Assembly: GCF_003367395.1 (NCBI RefSeq) | Contig: NZ_CP031417.1 | Coordinates: 3,906,001 to 3,970,000 of the forward strand | Direction of reading: 5' to 3' | Length of the DNA stretch: 64,000 nt | Origin: Pseudolabrys taiwanensis | GTDB lineage: Bacteria > Pseudomonadota > Alphaproteobacteria > Rhizobiales > Xanthobacteraceae | Shown: piece by piece, positions 1-8,484 of the stretch | How the letters are laid out: each line of letters begins with the position of its first letter | How positions within the stretch are numbered: position 1 is the first letter of the stretch | Notes under the pieces: model-generated | The model's input: the letters and a program-made list of their open reading frames with translations, nothing else | The model's database searches: none | Told to the model about the DNA's origin: nothing | Translations under genes and position numbers: made by a program

Positions 1-99
1 GTGCAGGGCTTGTTCCTGCCGGGCAGCACCGACATAAAGCCGGGCGCGACGCCGGGCCAACAGCCGGCCCGCCCGGCGCCGGGACGGAACACCAATTGA
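1..99 (+). CDS. lptA: 3' end of an LptA/OstA-like periplasmic LPS transport protein (partial)
   Basis: An open frame enters from the left edge and stops with TGA at 97-99, giving 32 residues that begin VQGLFLPGS and end in a proline- and glycine-rich tail. The ending resembles the C-terminus of rhizobial LptA proteins, which bridge lipopolysaccharide through the periplasm. The call rests mainly on position: lptA is normally directly upstream of lptB, and an lptB gene starts 109 bases downstream in the same direction. Only the tail is visible, so no domain can be confirmed. Confidence 0.5.
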   Translation: MQGLFLPGSTDIKPGATPGQQPARPAPGRNTN

Positions 100-208
100 C
101 ATCGCGCGCCAGGGGCCCGCGCCCTTCGTCGCGGAATCAGCTATTCTTGAATGCCTCGCGGCTCGCGGGGATAGCGCCGAACCGGCCGATGCGCTGCGAG
201 GTAGACCA

Positions 209-1243
<1,035 letters not shown>

Positions 1244-1262
1244 TTGCGGCAGCCCAGGCCGC

Positions 1263-1281
1263 ATGCACAACATTTGTGCAT
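1263..1281. repeat. Perfect inverted repeat in the lptB-rpoN gap
   Basis: ATGCACAA, three bases, then TTGTGCAT: 8-base arms with a 3-base centre, 20 bases after the lptB stop and about 90 bases before the rpoN start. No T-run follows, so it does not look like an intrinsic terminator. It could be an operator for the rpoN promoter. No regulator is implied by the sequence. Confidence 0.45.
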
Positions 1282-1372
1282 TCCCGCACTGCGGAATCAC
1301 ATGGCGCAACCCGACTGAACTGGTGTAGCCTTTTCTTAGCAAGAATCGGACCAGTTTCCGCCGGGAAACCCC

Positions 1373-2893
1373 ATGGCTTTGTCGCAAAGACTGGAGTTCC
1401 GTCAGACCCAAGCGCTGGTGATGACGCCGCAGCTGATGCAAGCCATCAAGCTGCTGCAGCTCTCCAGCCTCGATCTGGTGGCCTATGTGGAAGGCGAACT
1501 CGAGCGCAACCCGCTGCTCGAGCGCAGCAGCGACGACGACACCCCTTTTCCCGGCACCGAGCCGCCTGAGCCCGCCGTCGAGGCCCGGGACGACACCGCC
1601 ACCGACTGGATTGGCGAGGAGCTGGAGACCAGCCGCAGCGCCCTGGAGCAGGGCCTGGGCACCGAGCTCGAGAACGTCTTCCCGGACGACGGCGGCGACA
1701 AGCCGGCAATGCCGGAGGCCCCGGCACCGGCCTATTCGGAATGGTCGGGCACCGGTTCGGGCGGCGCCGAGGACGGCGATTACAATCTCGAAGCCTTCGT
1801 GTCGGCCGAGACGACGCTGGCGGCTCATCTCGCCGAGCAGATGGCGTTGGCGATCCCCGATCCGGCGCGCCGCATGATCGGCCAGTACTTGATCGATATG
1901 GTGGACGAGGCCGGTTATCTCACCGGCGACCTCATCTCGGTGGCCGAGAAGCTCGGCGCTTCGCTGCGTGAGGTCGAAGACGTTCTCGCCATTCTGCAGT
2001 CGCTCGATCCAGCCGGCGCTTGCGCGCGCAATCTCACTGAGTGCCTGGCGCTGCAGTTGAAGGAACGCAATCGCTTCGATCCGGCGATGCAAGCGCTGGT
2101 CGCGCATCTCGATCTTCTGGCCAAGCGCGATCTGCCGGCGTTGCGGCGCGTGTGCGGCGTCGACGACGAAGATCTTATCGACATGATCGCGGAGATCCGC
2201 AGCCTCAATCCGAAACCGGGACTGGCCTTCGGCTCGACCAATGTACAGCCGATCGTACCGGATGTTCTGGTGCGCGCCGCGCCCGACGGCACATGGCAAG
2301 TCGAACTGAACTCCGACACCTTGCCGAAAGTGCTTATCAACCAGCGCTATTATACGCAGGTCAGCAAAGGCACGAAGAACGACAAGGACAAGAGCTACAT
2401 CGCCGATTGCCTGCAGACGGCGACATGGCTCGTGCGCGCGCTCGACCAACGCGCCAAGACGATCTTGAAAGTGTCAAGCGAGATCGTTCGCCAGCAGGAC
2501 GGATTTTTCGCCAAAGGCGTACAGCATTTGCGGCCGCTGAACTTGAAGACGGTTGCCGATGCCATCGGCATGCACGAGTCGACGGTGTCACGTGTCACCG
2601 CCAACAAATACATGGCGACGTCGCGCGGTATCTTCGAATTGAAATACTTCTTCACGTCCTCCATCGCCTCGGCCGATGGCGGCGAAGCGCATTCGGCCGA
2701 GGCGGTACGTCATCGCATCCGGCAGCTCATCGACGGCGAAACCGTCAGTGACATTCTCTCCGACGATACAATCGTGGAAAAGCTGCGCGGCGCCGGCATC
2801 GATATCGCGCGGCGAACCGTGGCCAAGTATCGGGAAGCCATGCGGATTCCGTCTTCGGTACAGCGTCGGCGCGAAAAGCAGGCGGCGGTATGA
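1373..2893 (+). CDS. rpoN: RNA polymerase sigma-54 factor RpoN
   Basis: The alternative sigma factor that directs RNA polymerase to -24/-12 promoters and needs AAA+ activators; it typically serves nitrogen, C4-dicarboxylate and motility genes. The 506 residues show the family order. Region I is N-terminal and glutamine-rich (SQRLEFRQTQALVMTPQL), followed by an acidic region II (about 60-130), the core-binding domain, a helix-turn-helix around MHESTVSRVTANKYM, and a C-terminal RpoN box read as ARRTVAKYRE. The ATG at 1373 gives the conserved N-terminus. It sits in the conserved order lptB-rpoN-hpf-ptsN, which links it to the nitrogen phosphotransferase protein downstream. Confidence 0.98.
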   Translation: MALSQRLEFRQTQALVMTPQLMQAIKLLQLSSLDLVAYVEGELERNPLLERSSDDDTPFPGTEPPEPAVEARDDTATDWIGEELETSRSALEQGLGTELENVFPDDGGDKPAMPEAPAPAYSEWSGTGSGGAEDGDYNLEAFVSAETTLAAHLAEQMALAIPDPARRMIGQYLIDMVDEAGYLTGDLISVAEKLGASLREVEDVLAILQSLDPAGACARNLTECLALQLKERNRFDPAMQALVAHLDLLAKRDLPALRRVCGVDDEDLIDMIAEIRSLNPKPGLAFGSTNVQPIVPDVLVRAAPDGTWQVELNSDTLPKVLINQRYYTQVSKGTKNDKDKSYIADCLQTATWLVRALDQRAKTILKVSSEIVRQQDGFFAKGVQHLRPLNLKTVADAIGMHESTVSRVTANKYMATSRGIFELKYFFTSSIASADGGEAHSAEAVRHRIRQLIDGETVSDILSDDTIVEKLRGAGIDIARRTVAKYREAMRIPSSVQRRREKQAAV

Positions 2894-2994
2894 CCCACCC
2901 TGCGTCGCATTGCGCAAGGAACGTTTCTGCGCTCAAATATTTAGCGATGGCATAATCGGGCGGAAGGCCCGCCCGGCAAGAGGGAGATGGCCAC

Positions 2995-3306
2995 ATGCCC
3001 TTGCGCGTTTCGGGACGGAACATCAATGTCGGCTCCGCGCTACAACAGCGCATCTCTGAAAGAGTCGAAGAAGCAACCTCGAAATATTTCAACGGTGGTT
3101 ATTCCGGCCACGCCACAATTGGACGTGACGGTTTCGGCTTCCGCACCGACTGCGTATTACGTCTGGACTCGGGCGCGACCCTCGAAGCCGAGGGTATGGC
3201 CGCCGGCGCTTATGAAAGCGCGGATGAGGCCGCCGATCGCATCGAAAAGCGTCTGCGCCGCTACAAACGCCGGAAAAAGGACAGTCAAGCCCGCCGTGGC
3301 GGATGA
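2995..3306 (+). CDS. hpf: Ribosome hibernation promoting factor, short form lacking the C-terminal domain
   Basis: HPF/YfiA proteins bind the 30S decoding channel and silence ribosomes in stationary phase. The 103 residues match the N-terminal S30AE domain (VSGRNINVG, KYFNGGYSGHATI, RTDCVL, IEKRLRRYKRR). Rhizobial homologs are normally long HPFs of about 190 residues whose C-terminal domain dimerises ribosomes into 100S particles. Here the frame stops at 3304-3306, in what would be the linker, and only 142 bases separate it from ptsN, too few for the missing domain. Another frame just after the stop reads a short tail ending TYCLTPP, slightly like the start of the C-terminal domain, so a decayed remnant is possible. 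It lies between rpoN and ptsN as usual. Confidence 0.85.
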   Translation: MPLRVSGRNINVGSALQQRISERVEEATSKYFNGGYSGHATIGRDGFGFRTDCVLRLDSGATLEAEGMAAGAYESADEAADRIEKRLRRYKRRKKDSQARRGG

Positions 3307-3448
3307 GCGGTAGCCGACAATATGCACGGGAAAACGGCACCTATTGCCTAACGCCGCCCCATTGACTTCCGTCGCGAGCCGCTCTTATGGTCCGCCGCCT
3401 TCCACAACCCCCCTTGCAAACCGTCGCCGTCTCTTACGATCATCGCTC

Positions 3449-3919
3449 ATGTCCCTGACGCTCACCGATCTTGTTGCACCGAACGCGGTCATTCCCGCGC
3501 TCAAGGTCAACAACAAGAAGCAGGCCCTGCAGGAGCTCGCGGCACGTGCCGCCGAGCTGACCGGTCAGAGCGAGCGTGAGATTTTGGAGATCCTGCTTCA
3601 GCGCGAAAAGCTCGGCTCGACCGCCGTTGGCAATGGCGTCGCGATACCGCACGGCAAGCTGCCGAAACTCGGCCGGCTGTTTGGTTTGTTCGCGCGGCTC
3701 GAGCGCGGCATCGATTTCGAAGCGCTGGACAGTCAGCCGGTCGATCTCGTGTTTCTTCTGCTCGCGCCGGAAGCCGCGGGCGCCGACCATCTCAAGGCAC
3801 TGGCGCGCGTTGCGCGCCTGCTGCGCGATAGCGACATTGCGCGCAAGCTGCGTGAGTCACGCGACGCCGACGCGATCTACGCCGTGCTGTCGATGCCGCC
3901 GACCGGCGCGGCGGCTTGA
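3449..3919 (+). CDS. ptsN: PTS IIA-like nitrogen regulatory protein PtsN
   Basis: EIIA-Ntr, the output protein of the nitrogen phosphotransferase system; it receives phosphate from NPr and regulates potassium transport, PHB metabolism and other targets by protein contact. The 156 residues carry the PTS EIIA type 2 domain with the phospho-acceptor histidine at residue 68 in VAIPHGK. I chose ATG 3449, which gives the family start MSLTLTDLV, rather than an upstream in-frame ATG at 3344 that would add 35 atypical residues. It is the last gene of the rpoN-hpf-ptsN cluster and converges on the DUF1150 gene across a hairpin terminator. Confidence 0.95.
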   Translation: MSLTLTDLVAPNAVIPALKVNNKKQALQELAARAAELTGQSEREILEILLQREKLGSTAVGNGVAIPHGKLPKLGRLFGLFARLERGIDFEALDSQPVDLVFLLLAPEAAGADHLKALARVARLLRDSDIARKLRESRDADAIYAVLSMPPTGAAA

Positions 3920-3924
3920 ACAAA

Positions 3925-4061
3925 CGTCGTCCCCGCGCGGGCGGGGATCGATGCACCGCGGCTTATCCTCAGAACTGAAAAGAAAAAGCGCAGCACTGTG
4001 GCTGCGCTTTCGTCACTTGCGACATTCGTCGTCATGCGTCCCGCCTTCGCGGGCACGACGG
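3925..4061. repeat. Intergenic palindromic repeats (CCCGC-CGCGGG type)
   Basis: Two short GC palindromes lie between ptsN and the DUF1150 gene: GTCCCCGCGCGGGCGGGGAT near 3930-3949 and CCCGCCTTCGCGGG near 4040-4053, the latter inside a GTC...GAC frame. They belong to the same dispersed family seen near 6500, 9850, 24700, 60130 and 61090. Confidence 0.6.
3978..4010 (-). terminator. Intrinsic terminator hairpin for the DUF1150 gene, possibly two-way
   Basis: A 10-bp stem AAAGCGCAGC/GCTGCGCTTT (3985-3994 with 4001-4010) with a 6-base loop. Read on the minus strand, the stem runs into CTTTTTCTTTTC, a good U-tract, so it should end transcription of the minus-strand DUF1150 gene. On the plus strand the T-run is short, so termination of ptsN is less sure. 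Confidence 0.75.
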
Positions 4062-4077
4062 CAGCGGTCATATCCGC

Positions 4078-4356
4078 TTAGTGCACGCTCACGGTTTCGA
4101 GCTCTTGGCTCCAGGCGTTGGCAACAGCGGCTTCACGCGTATCGGTCAGCATGATCGGCGTGCCATCGGCGGCGTGCAGCGCGAACAGCGTCATGCCCGG
4201 TTGCAATGTCGGCGCTTCGGGAAACATCTCCGCGACGTCCTCGGAGCGAATTTCTTTGACGTAGGCAAGTTGGCCGTCGCCGAGCTGCGCAAGCGCTTCC
4301 TGCGTCAGGGCGGGATGGACGGCATCCAGTTCAACAATCTTGTCGGTCTTGGTCAT
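4078..4356 (-). CDS. DUF1150 family small protein
   Basis: A 92-residue acidic protein beginning MTKTDKIVELDAVHP and containing YVKEIRSEDV and ADGTPIMLTD, features of the alphaproteobacterial DUF1150 family. Function is unknown. It lies 69 bases downstream of the small heat-shock gene on the same strand, an arrangement common in rhizobia, so the two are probably co-transcribed and the protein may be heat- or stress-related. No transmembrane segment or cysteine is present. Transcription probably ends at the hairpin at 3978-4010. Confidence 0.85.
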   Translation of the reverse strand: MTKTDKIVELDAVHPALTQEALAQLGDGQLAYVKEIRSEDVAEMFPEAPTLQPGMTLFALHAADGTPIMLTDTREAAVANAWSQELETVSVH

Positions 4357-4425
4357 GGCCCTCGACTCCTTCCTCGATGTAACGCTTGACGTGGTCGAGT
4401 CCTGTTCACGAGTGCGTCAGCGGGT

Positions 4426-4851
4426 TCATTCCAACTCATTGATGGCGATCGTTCTCACGATCCGCTCCGGCTGCGGCCGGATGAGATCGATCGACAACAG
4501 CCCATTCTTCAAGTCAGCACCCAGCACCTCCATGCCTTCCGCCAGCACGAAGGTGCGCTGGAATTGGCGTGCGGCAATGCCGCGGTGGATGTACTGACGG
4601 GTCTTGTCGTCCTGCTGCCGCCCGCGGATCACCAGTTGGCTCTCCTCGACGGAGACGTCGAGCTGATCCCTGGTAAAACCGGCGACCGCCAGTGTTATGC
4701 GCAAACGCTCAGGATTGTTCCCGTCACGCGGCAGCCGTTCGATGTTGTAGGGCGGATAGCCGTCGGCGCCCTTGGCGACGCGGTCGAGCAATCGCTCGAT
4801 TTCGTCGAAACCCAACAAAAACGGGCTGGAGAGGGACGGAACTCGTGACAT
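4426..4851 (-). CDS. Hsp20 family small heat-shock protein
   Basis: A small heat-shock chaperone (IbpA-like) that holds unfolding proteins for later refolding by DnaK/ClpB. With the ATG at 4851 it has 141 residues: an N-terminal arm (SPFLLGFDEIERLLDR), an alpha-crystallin domain from about YPPYNIERL through LRITLAVAGF and QLVIRGRQ, and a C-terminal part with FQRTFVLAEGMEV. The PPYNIE motif and 'GIAARQFQRTF' are typical of rhizobial class A sHsps. An in-frame ATG at 4905 would add 18 residues that overlap the predicted RNA leader, so I prefer 4851. A sigma32-like promoter and a possible thermometer hairpin lie upstream. Confidence 0.93.
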   Translation of the reverse strand: MSRVPSLSSPFLLGFDEIERLLDRVAKGADGYPPYNIERLPRDGNNPERLRITLAVAGFTRDQLDVSVEESQLVIRGRQQDDKTRQYIHRGIAARQFQRTFVLAEGMEVLGADLKNGLLSIDLIRPQPERIVRTIAINELE

Positions 4852-4856
4852 TGGTC

Positions 4857-4884
4857 TCAAAGCCCTCGCTTGAAGCGACTTTGA
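4857..4884 (-). promoter_or_regulatory. Candidate RNA thermometer hairpin sequestering the hsp20 ribosome-binding site
   Basis: On the minus strand the leader just before the hsp20 ATG can fold with an outer stem TCAAAG/CTTTGA and an inner stem TCGC/GCGA around a 5-base loop, leaving a three-G bulge. The GAGGG ribosome-binding sequence is made of the inner-stem GA plus that bulge. Rhizobial sHsp genes often have ROSE thermometers that occlude the SD in an imperfect helix. The resemblance here is structural only; no conserved ROSE sequence was recognised. Confidence 0.4.
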
Positions 4885-4937
4885 CGTTTGGGGCCCGTTT
4901 GGCACCCCATCCAGCGAGCACCCTGCCCGCCAGTGTT

Positions 4938-4970
4938 CCTAATATGGGCCGCCCCGGTTAAGGGTTCAAG
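4938..4970 (-). promoter_or_regulatory. Predicted sigma32 (RpoH) promoter of hsp20
   Basis: On the minus strand, CTTGAA (4970-4965) is followed after 17 bases by CCATATTAG (4947-4939). This fits the alphaproteobacterial heat-shock consensus of a CTTG -35 and a C-rich CYTAT-T -10. It would give a leader of roughly 80 bases before the ATG at 4851, enough for the hairpin described there. Confidence 0.6.
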
Positions 4971-5374
4971 AACACGGGAAAATCCGTCCCGGATGGCCTG
5001 GCGGGCCGCCGCGCGCCTGCCAGGGACCCGCCCCGGCCGGCAAGCGAACGCCACGCCGCTCCCATCACCCGAGCCAAACCAACCGCGGGACGTTCGCGTC
5101 ACGACGTGGCGGTGGTTAACGCACCAGGCGTGACCACGCGCCATGGTTTACGTGCTGACGCAATCCGGGACAGTCGGCGCATTAATCATGAACGCGCCAC
5201 GACACCGGTACTTGCATCGCGCGAGCGCGCAAAAAACCCATGGCACATCGTTAAATTAATCATCGTCGTTTGCCTTGTTTGGTCAAAAATTTCTAAACGC
5301 GCGTCGCAACATTCAAAGCTTCGCTAATATCGCGAGCGAAAATTCGTTCAGCATCGTGGGGGTTGCAAGTGCTG
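4971..5374. other. Non-coding stretch between hsp20 and the SleB-like gene
   Basis: No credible gene. The left half is GC-rich. From about 5225 the DNA becomes AT-rich (runs such as GTTAAATTAATCATCG and TTGGTCAAAAATTTC), which fits a promoter region for the gene starting near 5375. Several GTTAA/TTAA words occur, but none in the TTAA-N7-TTAA spacing of a CtrA site. Confidence 0.5.
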
Positions 5375-6484
5375 ATGCGAAGTATCGACAGTGATCCGTA
5401 TGGGCTGACGTTCGACGAAAAAATCTTTCAGGCTGCCAAGCGTTTTTGTTTCGGCTTCGCCGGGCTGGCGGTGACGATCAGCGCCCTCGATCTGATGAAC
5501 GTACCGGTCGTGGAAGCGGCCGCGCGTTATATTCGCGACGGACGCGCGACCGTGGCCGAGTTGCCCGATGCGGTCATCGATGGCGTGCAGAACTTCTCGC
5601 TGCCATCCTTCAAAACTTATCCGACCGAAGTCGCCGTCCTGATCCCGCGCGCCGACGTGCAAGAAATGCTCGGCCGCATTGCACCGCCCGTCATCGCGCA
5701 GGCGGCGCCCAAGCCGCCACGTGCGGCGATCGCCGAACTGGCCGCTGTCCGTCACGAAGACGCGATCGAGTTTGCGATGGCATCGGCGAACACGATGATG
5801 TCGGCCAAGCCCGAACCCGCTGTCGCGTTCGGCGCGTCGCCGGCGTCTTATCGGCTCGCCAGCGCCGACGCCGGCGCACTGCCGTCGAGCAGCATGCTGG
5901 CCACGCGCGCGACATCGGAGGGACAGATATCGCTGCCCAATCTCATCGCCGTGCTGCCGCCGCCCGCGCCGGGCGTCGCGCCGCCGACGCCGGCCGAACG
6001 GTTGAAGCTCGAAGGCACCGCGCGGACGCGGGCGGAACGCTGCCTCGCCAACGCGATTTATTTCGAGGCACGCAGCGAGCCGCTCAAAGGCCAGATCGCC
6101 GTGGCGCAGGTGGTCATCAACCGGGCCTTTTCGGGCTTCTATCCCAACGACATCTGCGGCGTCGTCTATCAGAATGCGAACCGTCATCTCGCCTGCCAGT
6201 TCACCTTCGCCTGCGACGGCAAGAGCAAGGCCATCCACGAGCGCGGCGCATGGGCGCGGGCCAACCGCATCGCCAAGCAGGCGCTCGACGGACAGCTTTA
6301 CGAAACCGCCGTCGGCACCTCGACGCACTATCACGCCGTCTATGTTCGTCCGATCTGGGCACGTGAAATGAAGAAGAACGTGCGCTTCGGCATTCACAAT
6401 TTCTACCGGCCCTATGCCTGGGGCAACGGCTCGGATGAGCCGCTTTGGGCCAGGGCGCAGACCGCGGCGTTTAATAAGAGGTAA
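5375..6484 (+). CDS. Membrane-anchored cell wall hydrolase, SleB/Hydrolase_2 family
   Basis: The C-terminal third is a Hydrolase_2 (SleB-like) domain starting at about ERCLANAIYFEARSEP and continuing through GQIAVAQVVINRAFSGFYPNDICGV and the terminal HNFYRPYAWG. Such domains cut peptidoglycan, and the glutamate of YFEARSE is the expected catalytic residue. Residues around 20-40 (FCFGFAGLAVTISALDLM) form a single membrane segment, followed by a proline/alanine-rich periplasmic linker. The length is about 369 residues. The start is uncertain: TTG 5363, GTG 5369 and ATG 5375 are in frame, and the GGGGG at 5358-5362 best fits the GTG. It stands alone, with its own AT-rich upstream region. Confidence 0.88.
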   Translation: MRSIDSDPYGLTFDEKIFQAAKRFCFGFAGLAVTISALDLMNVPVVEAAARYIRDGRATVAELPDAVIDGVQNFSLPSFKTYPTEVAVLIPRADVQEMLGRIAPPVIAQAAPKPPRAAIAELAAVRHEDAIEFAMASANTMMSAKPEPAVAFGASPASYRLASADAGALPSSSMLATRATSEGQISLPNLIAVLPPPAPGVAPPTPAERLKLEGTARTRAERCLANAIYFEARSEPLKGQIAVAQVVINRAFSGFYPNDICGVVYQNANRHLACQFTFACDGKSKAIHERGAWARANRIAKQALDGQLYETAVGTSTHYHAVYVRPIWAREMKKNVRFGIHNFYRPYAWGNGSDEPLWARAQTAAFNKR

Positions 6485-6497
6485 TCACTAGCCGCCG

Positions 6498-6600
6498 CTC
6501 GTCCCCGCCAAAGCGGGGACCAAGCACAACGATGCAAGTATGTTAGGGCCTGCTGGATTCCCGCTTTCGCGGGAATGAGCGGAGATTGGGGCAACCCAAT
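6498..6600. repeat. Paired intergenic palindromic repeats
   Basis: GTCCCCGCCAAAGCGGGGAC and, about 60 bases later, ATTCCCGCTTTCGCGGGAAT, followed by GAGCGG. The same two-palindrome layout recurs at 24698, 60116 and 61082. It lies between convergent genes. Confidence 0.65.
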
Positions 6601-6611
6601 CGCAAACTGCT

Positions 6612-7589
6612 CTAAATCTTCAGCTTGAACAGCTTCACCGCATTGTCGCGGCCGATCTTGGCGCGCTCGGCCTCACCGATCTCCGCCTTGTCGAACCACT
6701 CGCAGCCTTGACCGACATCCTCGAACGGCCAGTCGACCGAGAACATCACATGGTCCGCGCCCATTTCGGTCACCGCATTGATCAGCGATGGCGTGTGGAA
6801 GTTGCCGGACGTCGTCAGATAGAAATGCTTGCGGAAGTAATGCGCGACACCGTGCTTGGCCGGATAGTTATGCGGCGCGTTCATCCAGCCGTTGCGGCCG
6901 TCGATGCGCCAGAGCTGCACCGGAATGCCTTCGCCGAGATGGCCGAGCACGATCTTCAAGTTCGGGCATTCGTCGAACAGGCCGGAGCCGATCAGGCGTA
7001 GCGCGTGCAAGGCGGTCTCGGCGGCGAAGGCCCAGTTCGGCCCGAGCATCCAGTTGTGGCCTTCGTAGAACTTGGTCCAACTCGGCAGCGGATTGCGCGG
7101 GTGCAGATAGAATGGCACGTCGAGCGCTTCCACCGTGCGCCAGAACGGCCGGTACTGCGGCAAGTCGTAGTAGGTGACGTTGTCCGCGCTGCCGACATTG
7201 CTGAAGCCGTTGATCAGCGCGCCGACGAAGCCGAGTTCCTTGACGCAGCGCGTGAGCTCGGCGGCCGCCGCTTCCGGATCCTGCATCGCCAGCGCCGCGA
7301 AGCCGGCGAAGCGGTCCGGATGCTTGCCGACATCCGCGGCCATCGCGTCGTTGGCCTGCCGCGCGACGTCGACGGCGCGCTTGACGTCCGGGATCGCCTG
7401 CACCGCCGGCGCGTTGAGCGACAGGATCATCATCTCGATGCCGTGCTGATCCATTTCGCGCAGCCGCGCCCCTTGGACGTCGATCAGGCGCGGCCCGAGC
7501 GTGTCCCAGACATGCGTCCCGAAGACCTTGGAGTCGTTGAGCGTCGCTTCGATGGCGACATGTTCTTCGAGTGCGATCTTGCCTTGCAT
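6612..7589 (-). CDS. Amidohydrolase-family decarboxylase, gamma-resorcylate decarboxylase-like
   Basis: 325 residues that follow the gamma-resorcylate (2,6-dihydroxybenzoate) decarboxylase pattern very closely. These enzymes reversibly remove CO2 from 2,6-dihydroxybenzoate to give resorcinol, using a divalent metal in an amidohydrolase barrel. The metal ligands can be read: Glu8 and His10 in ALEEHVA, His163 in FYLHPRNPLP, Asp286 in SVDWPFE, plus the catalytic His217 in LGHLGEG. The characteristic MILSLNAPAVQAIPD segment is at 54-68. No resorcinol hydroxylase, ring-cleavage gene or dedicated regulator is adjacent, so the substrate could also be a related salicylate or dihydroxybenzoate. A short intergenic gap separates it from the tRNA-Ala terminator. 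Confidence 0.85.
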   Translation of the reverse strand: MQGKIALEEHVAIEATLNDSKVFGTHVWDTLGPRLIDVQGARLREMDQHGIEMMILSLNAPAVQAIPDVKRAVDVARQANDAMAADVGKHPDRFAGFAALAMQDPEAAAAELTRCVKELGFVGALINGFSNVGSADNVTYYDLPQYRPFWRTVEALDVPFYLHPRNPLPSWTKFYEGHNWMLGPNWAFAAETALHALRLIGSGLFDECPNLKIVLGHLGEGIPVQLWRIDGRNGWMNAPHNYPAKHGVAHYFRKHFYLTTSGNFHTPSLINAVTEMGADHVMFSVDWPFEDVGQGCEWFDKAEIGEAERAKIGRDNAVKLFKLKI

Positions 7590-7663
7590 GAAGCTGGTCT
7601 CTCGGGGCGGTTAAGGGACCCGCATCATGCATTGTCGCCGCCGCCGCTGTCAGCACCGGCGCA

Positions 7664-7693
7664 ATAAAAAAGCCGCCCACGAGGAGCGGCTTT
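7664..7693 (-). terminator. Intrinsic terminator of tRNA-Ala
   Basis: Stem AAAGCCGC/GCGGCTTT (7669-7676 with 7686-7693). On the minus strand it runs into GGCTTTTTTATTGC, a strong U-tract. It lies about 70 bases beyond the 3' end of the minus-strand tRNA gene. Confidence 0.8.
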
Positions 7694-7763
7694 CAAGTTG
7701 AGAAATGGGCAAGCCTTCGTTGGATCGGGCTTGCCAGCCGTAGCTCGCGAAACGAGCCAAAGT

Positions 7764-7839
7764 TGGTGGAGCCAAGCGGGATCGAACCGCTGACCTCCTG
7801 CATGCCATGCAGGCGCTCTCCCAGCTGAGCTATGGCCCC
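7764..7839 (-). tRNA. tRNA-Ala, anticodon GGC
   Basis: 76 bases on the minus strand fold as a complete cloverleaf. The acceptor stem is GGGGCCA pairing TGGCTCC (one G-T pair), the D-arm is GCTC...GAGC, and the anticodon stem is CCTGC/GCAGG around the loop ATGGCAT, so the anticodon is GGC. The T-arm is AGCGG-TTCGATC-CCGCT, and CCA is encoded. It reads GCC and GCU alanine codons, heavily used in this GC-rich genome. The terminator lies at 7664-7693. Confidence 0.97.
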
Positions 7840-7913
7840 AATCTCGAATTCTTGCCGCGGCAGGGAACGCGCGCGGCCCGCGTATGCGCCGGTACCCTAA
7901 CCGGCGCGGCCAA

Positions 7914-8324
7914 TCAAGTCTCTTCTTCCTTTTCGATGCCTTCGCCGATGATATCGGTCACGTCGGCGTCGCCTTCCTCTTCTTCTTCGATGAAGGCGGC
8001 ATCGTCCAGGCTCTCGTCGTCGTCCATCTCGACGTCGTCTTCCTCGACCTGAGCGCCCGCCGTCGCCGGCTTCTTCTTGCCCTGCTGCTCGGCCTCCGCG
8101 TCCTCGAGCGACACGAATTCGGCGTCCGTCGTCTCCGGCACCAGCGTCTCGCTCTCGTCCTGCACGGCCTTCGCCGCCTCGGGACGCGCGCCGCGCGTCG
8201 GCGCCACCGCGATCGGGACGACCTTGCCGGTATAGGGCGAAATCACAGGCGTCTTGTTCAGGTCGTAGAACTTACGACCCGTGTCGGGGCAGATGCGCTT
8301 GGTACCGAGCTCAGGTTTGGCCAC
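7914..8324 (-). CDS. TIGR02300 family protein (FYDLN acidic protein)
   Basis: 136 residues of unknown function, widespread in alphaproteobacteria. The N-terminus is a small conserved module, KRICPDTGRKFYDLNKTPVISPYTG, which gives the family its FYDLN name and looks like a half zinc ribbon with a single visible cysteine. The C-terminal half is a very acidic low-complexity tail (DDVEMDDDES, EEEEEGDADV), probably disordered. The start is GTG at 8324. It is divergent from aroA, its usual neighbour in rhizobia, and about 75 bases from the tRNA-Ala gene. Confidence 0.93.
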   Translation of the reverse strand: MAKPELGTKRICPDTGRKFYDLNKTPVISPYTGKVVPIAVAPTRGARPEAAKAVQDESETLVPETTDAEFVSLEDAEAEQQGKKKPATAGAQVEEDDVEMDDDESLDDAAFIEEEEEGDADVTDIIGEGIEKEEET

Positions 8325-8484
8325 GGGTCAGGGTTCCTCGGAATGTCGCGAAATCGGTGCTTCACTTGGCTAGTTGCGAGCGGCCTGTCAATAGGCCGTC
8401 ACACATGGAATACGCCAGGGCGGGCGGGATGACGCCGCGCGCGGCTGCGTGGTAGGAGGGCGCGGTTTTTAAGGATACCTGCCG

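Noticed and set aside
4888..5327. Short plus-strand frames between hsp20 and the SleB-like gene as genes
   Set aside because: No start signals, no recognisable product, and they overlap the predicted hsp20 promoter.
5226..5350. CtrA binding site in the AT-rich region before the SleB-like gene
   Set aside because: TTAA words occur but never with the required seven-base spacing.
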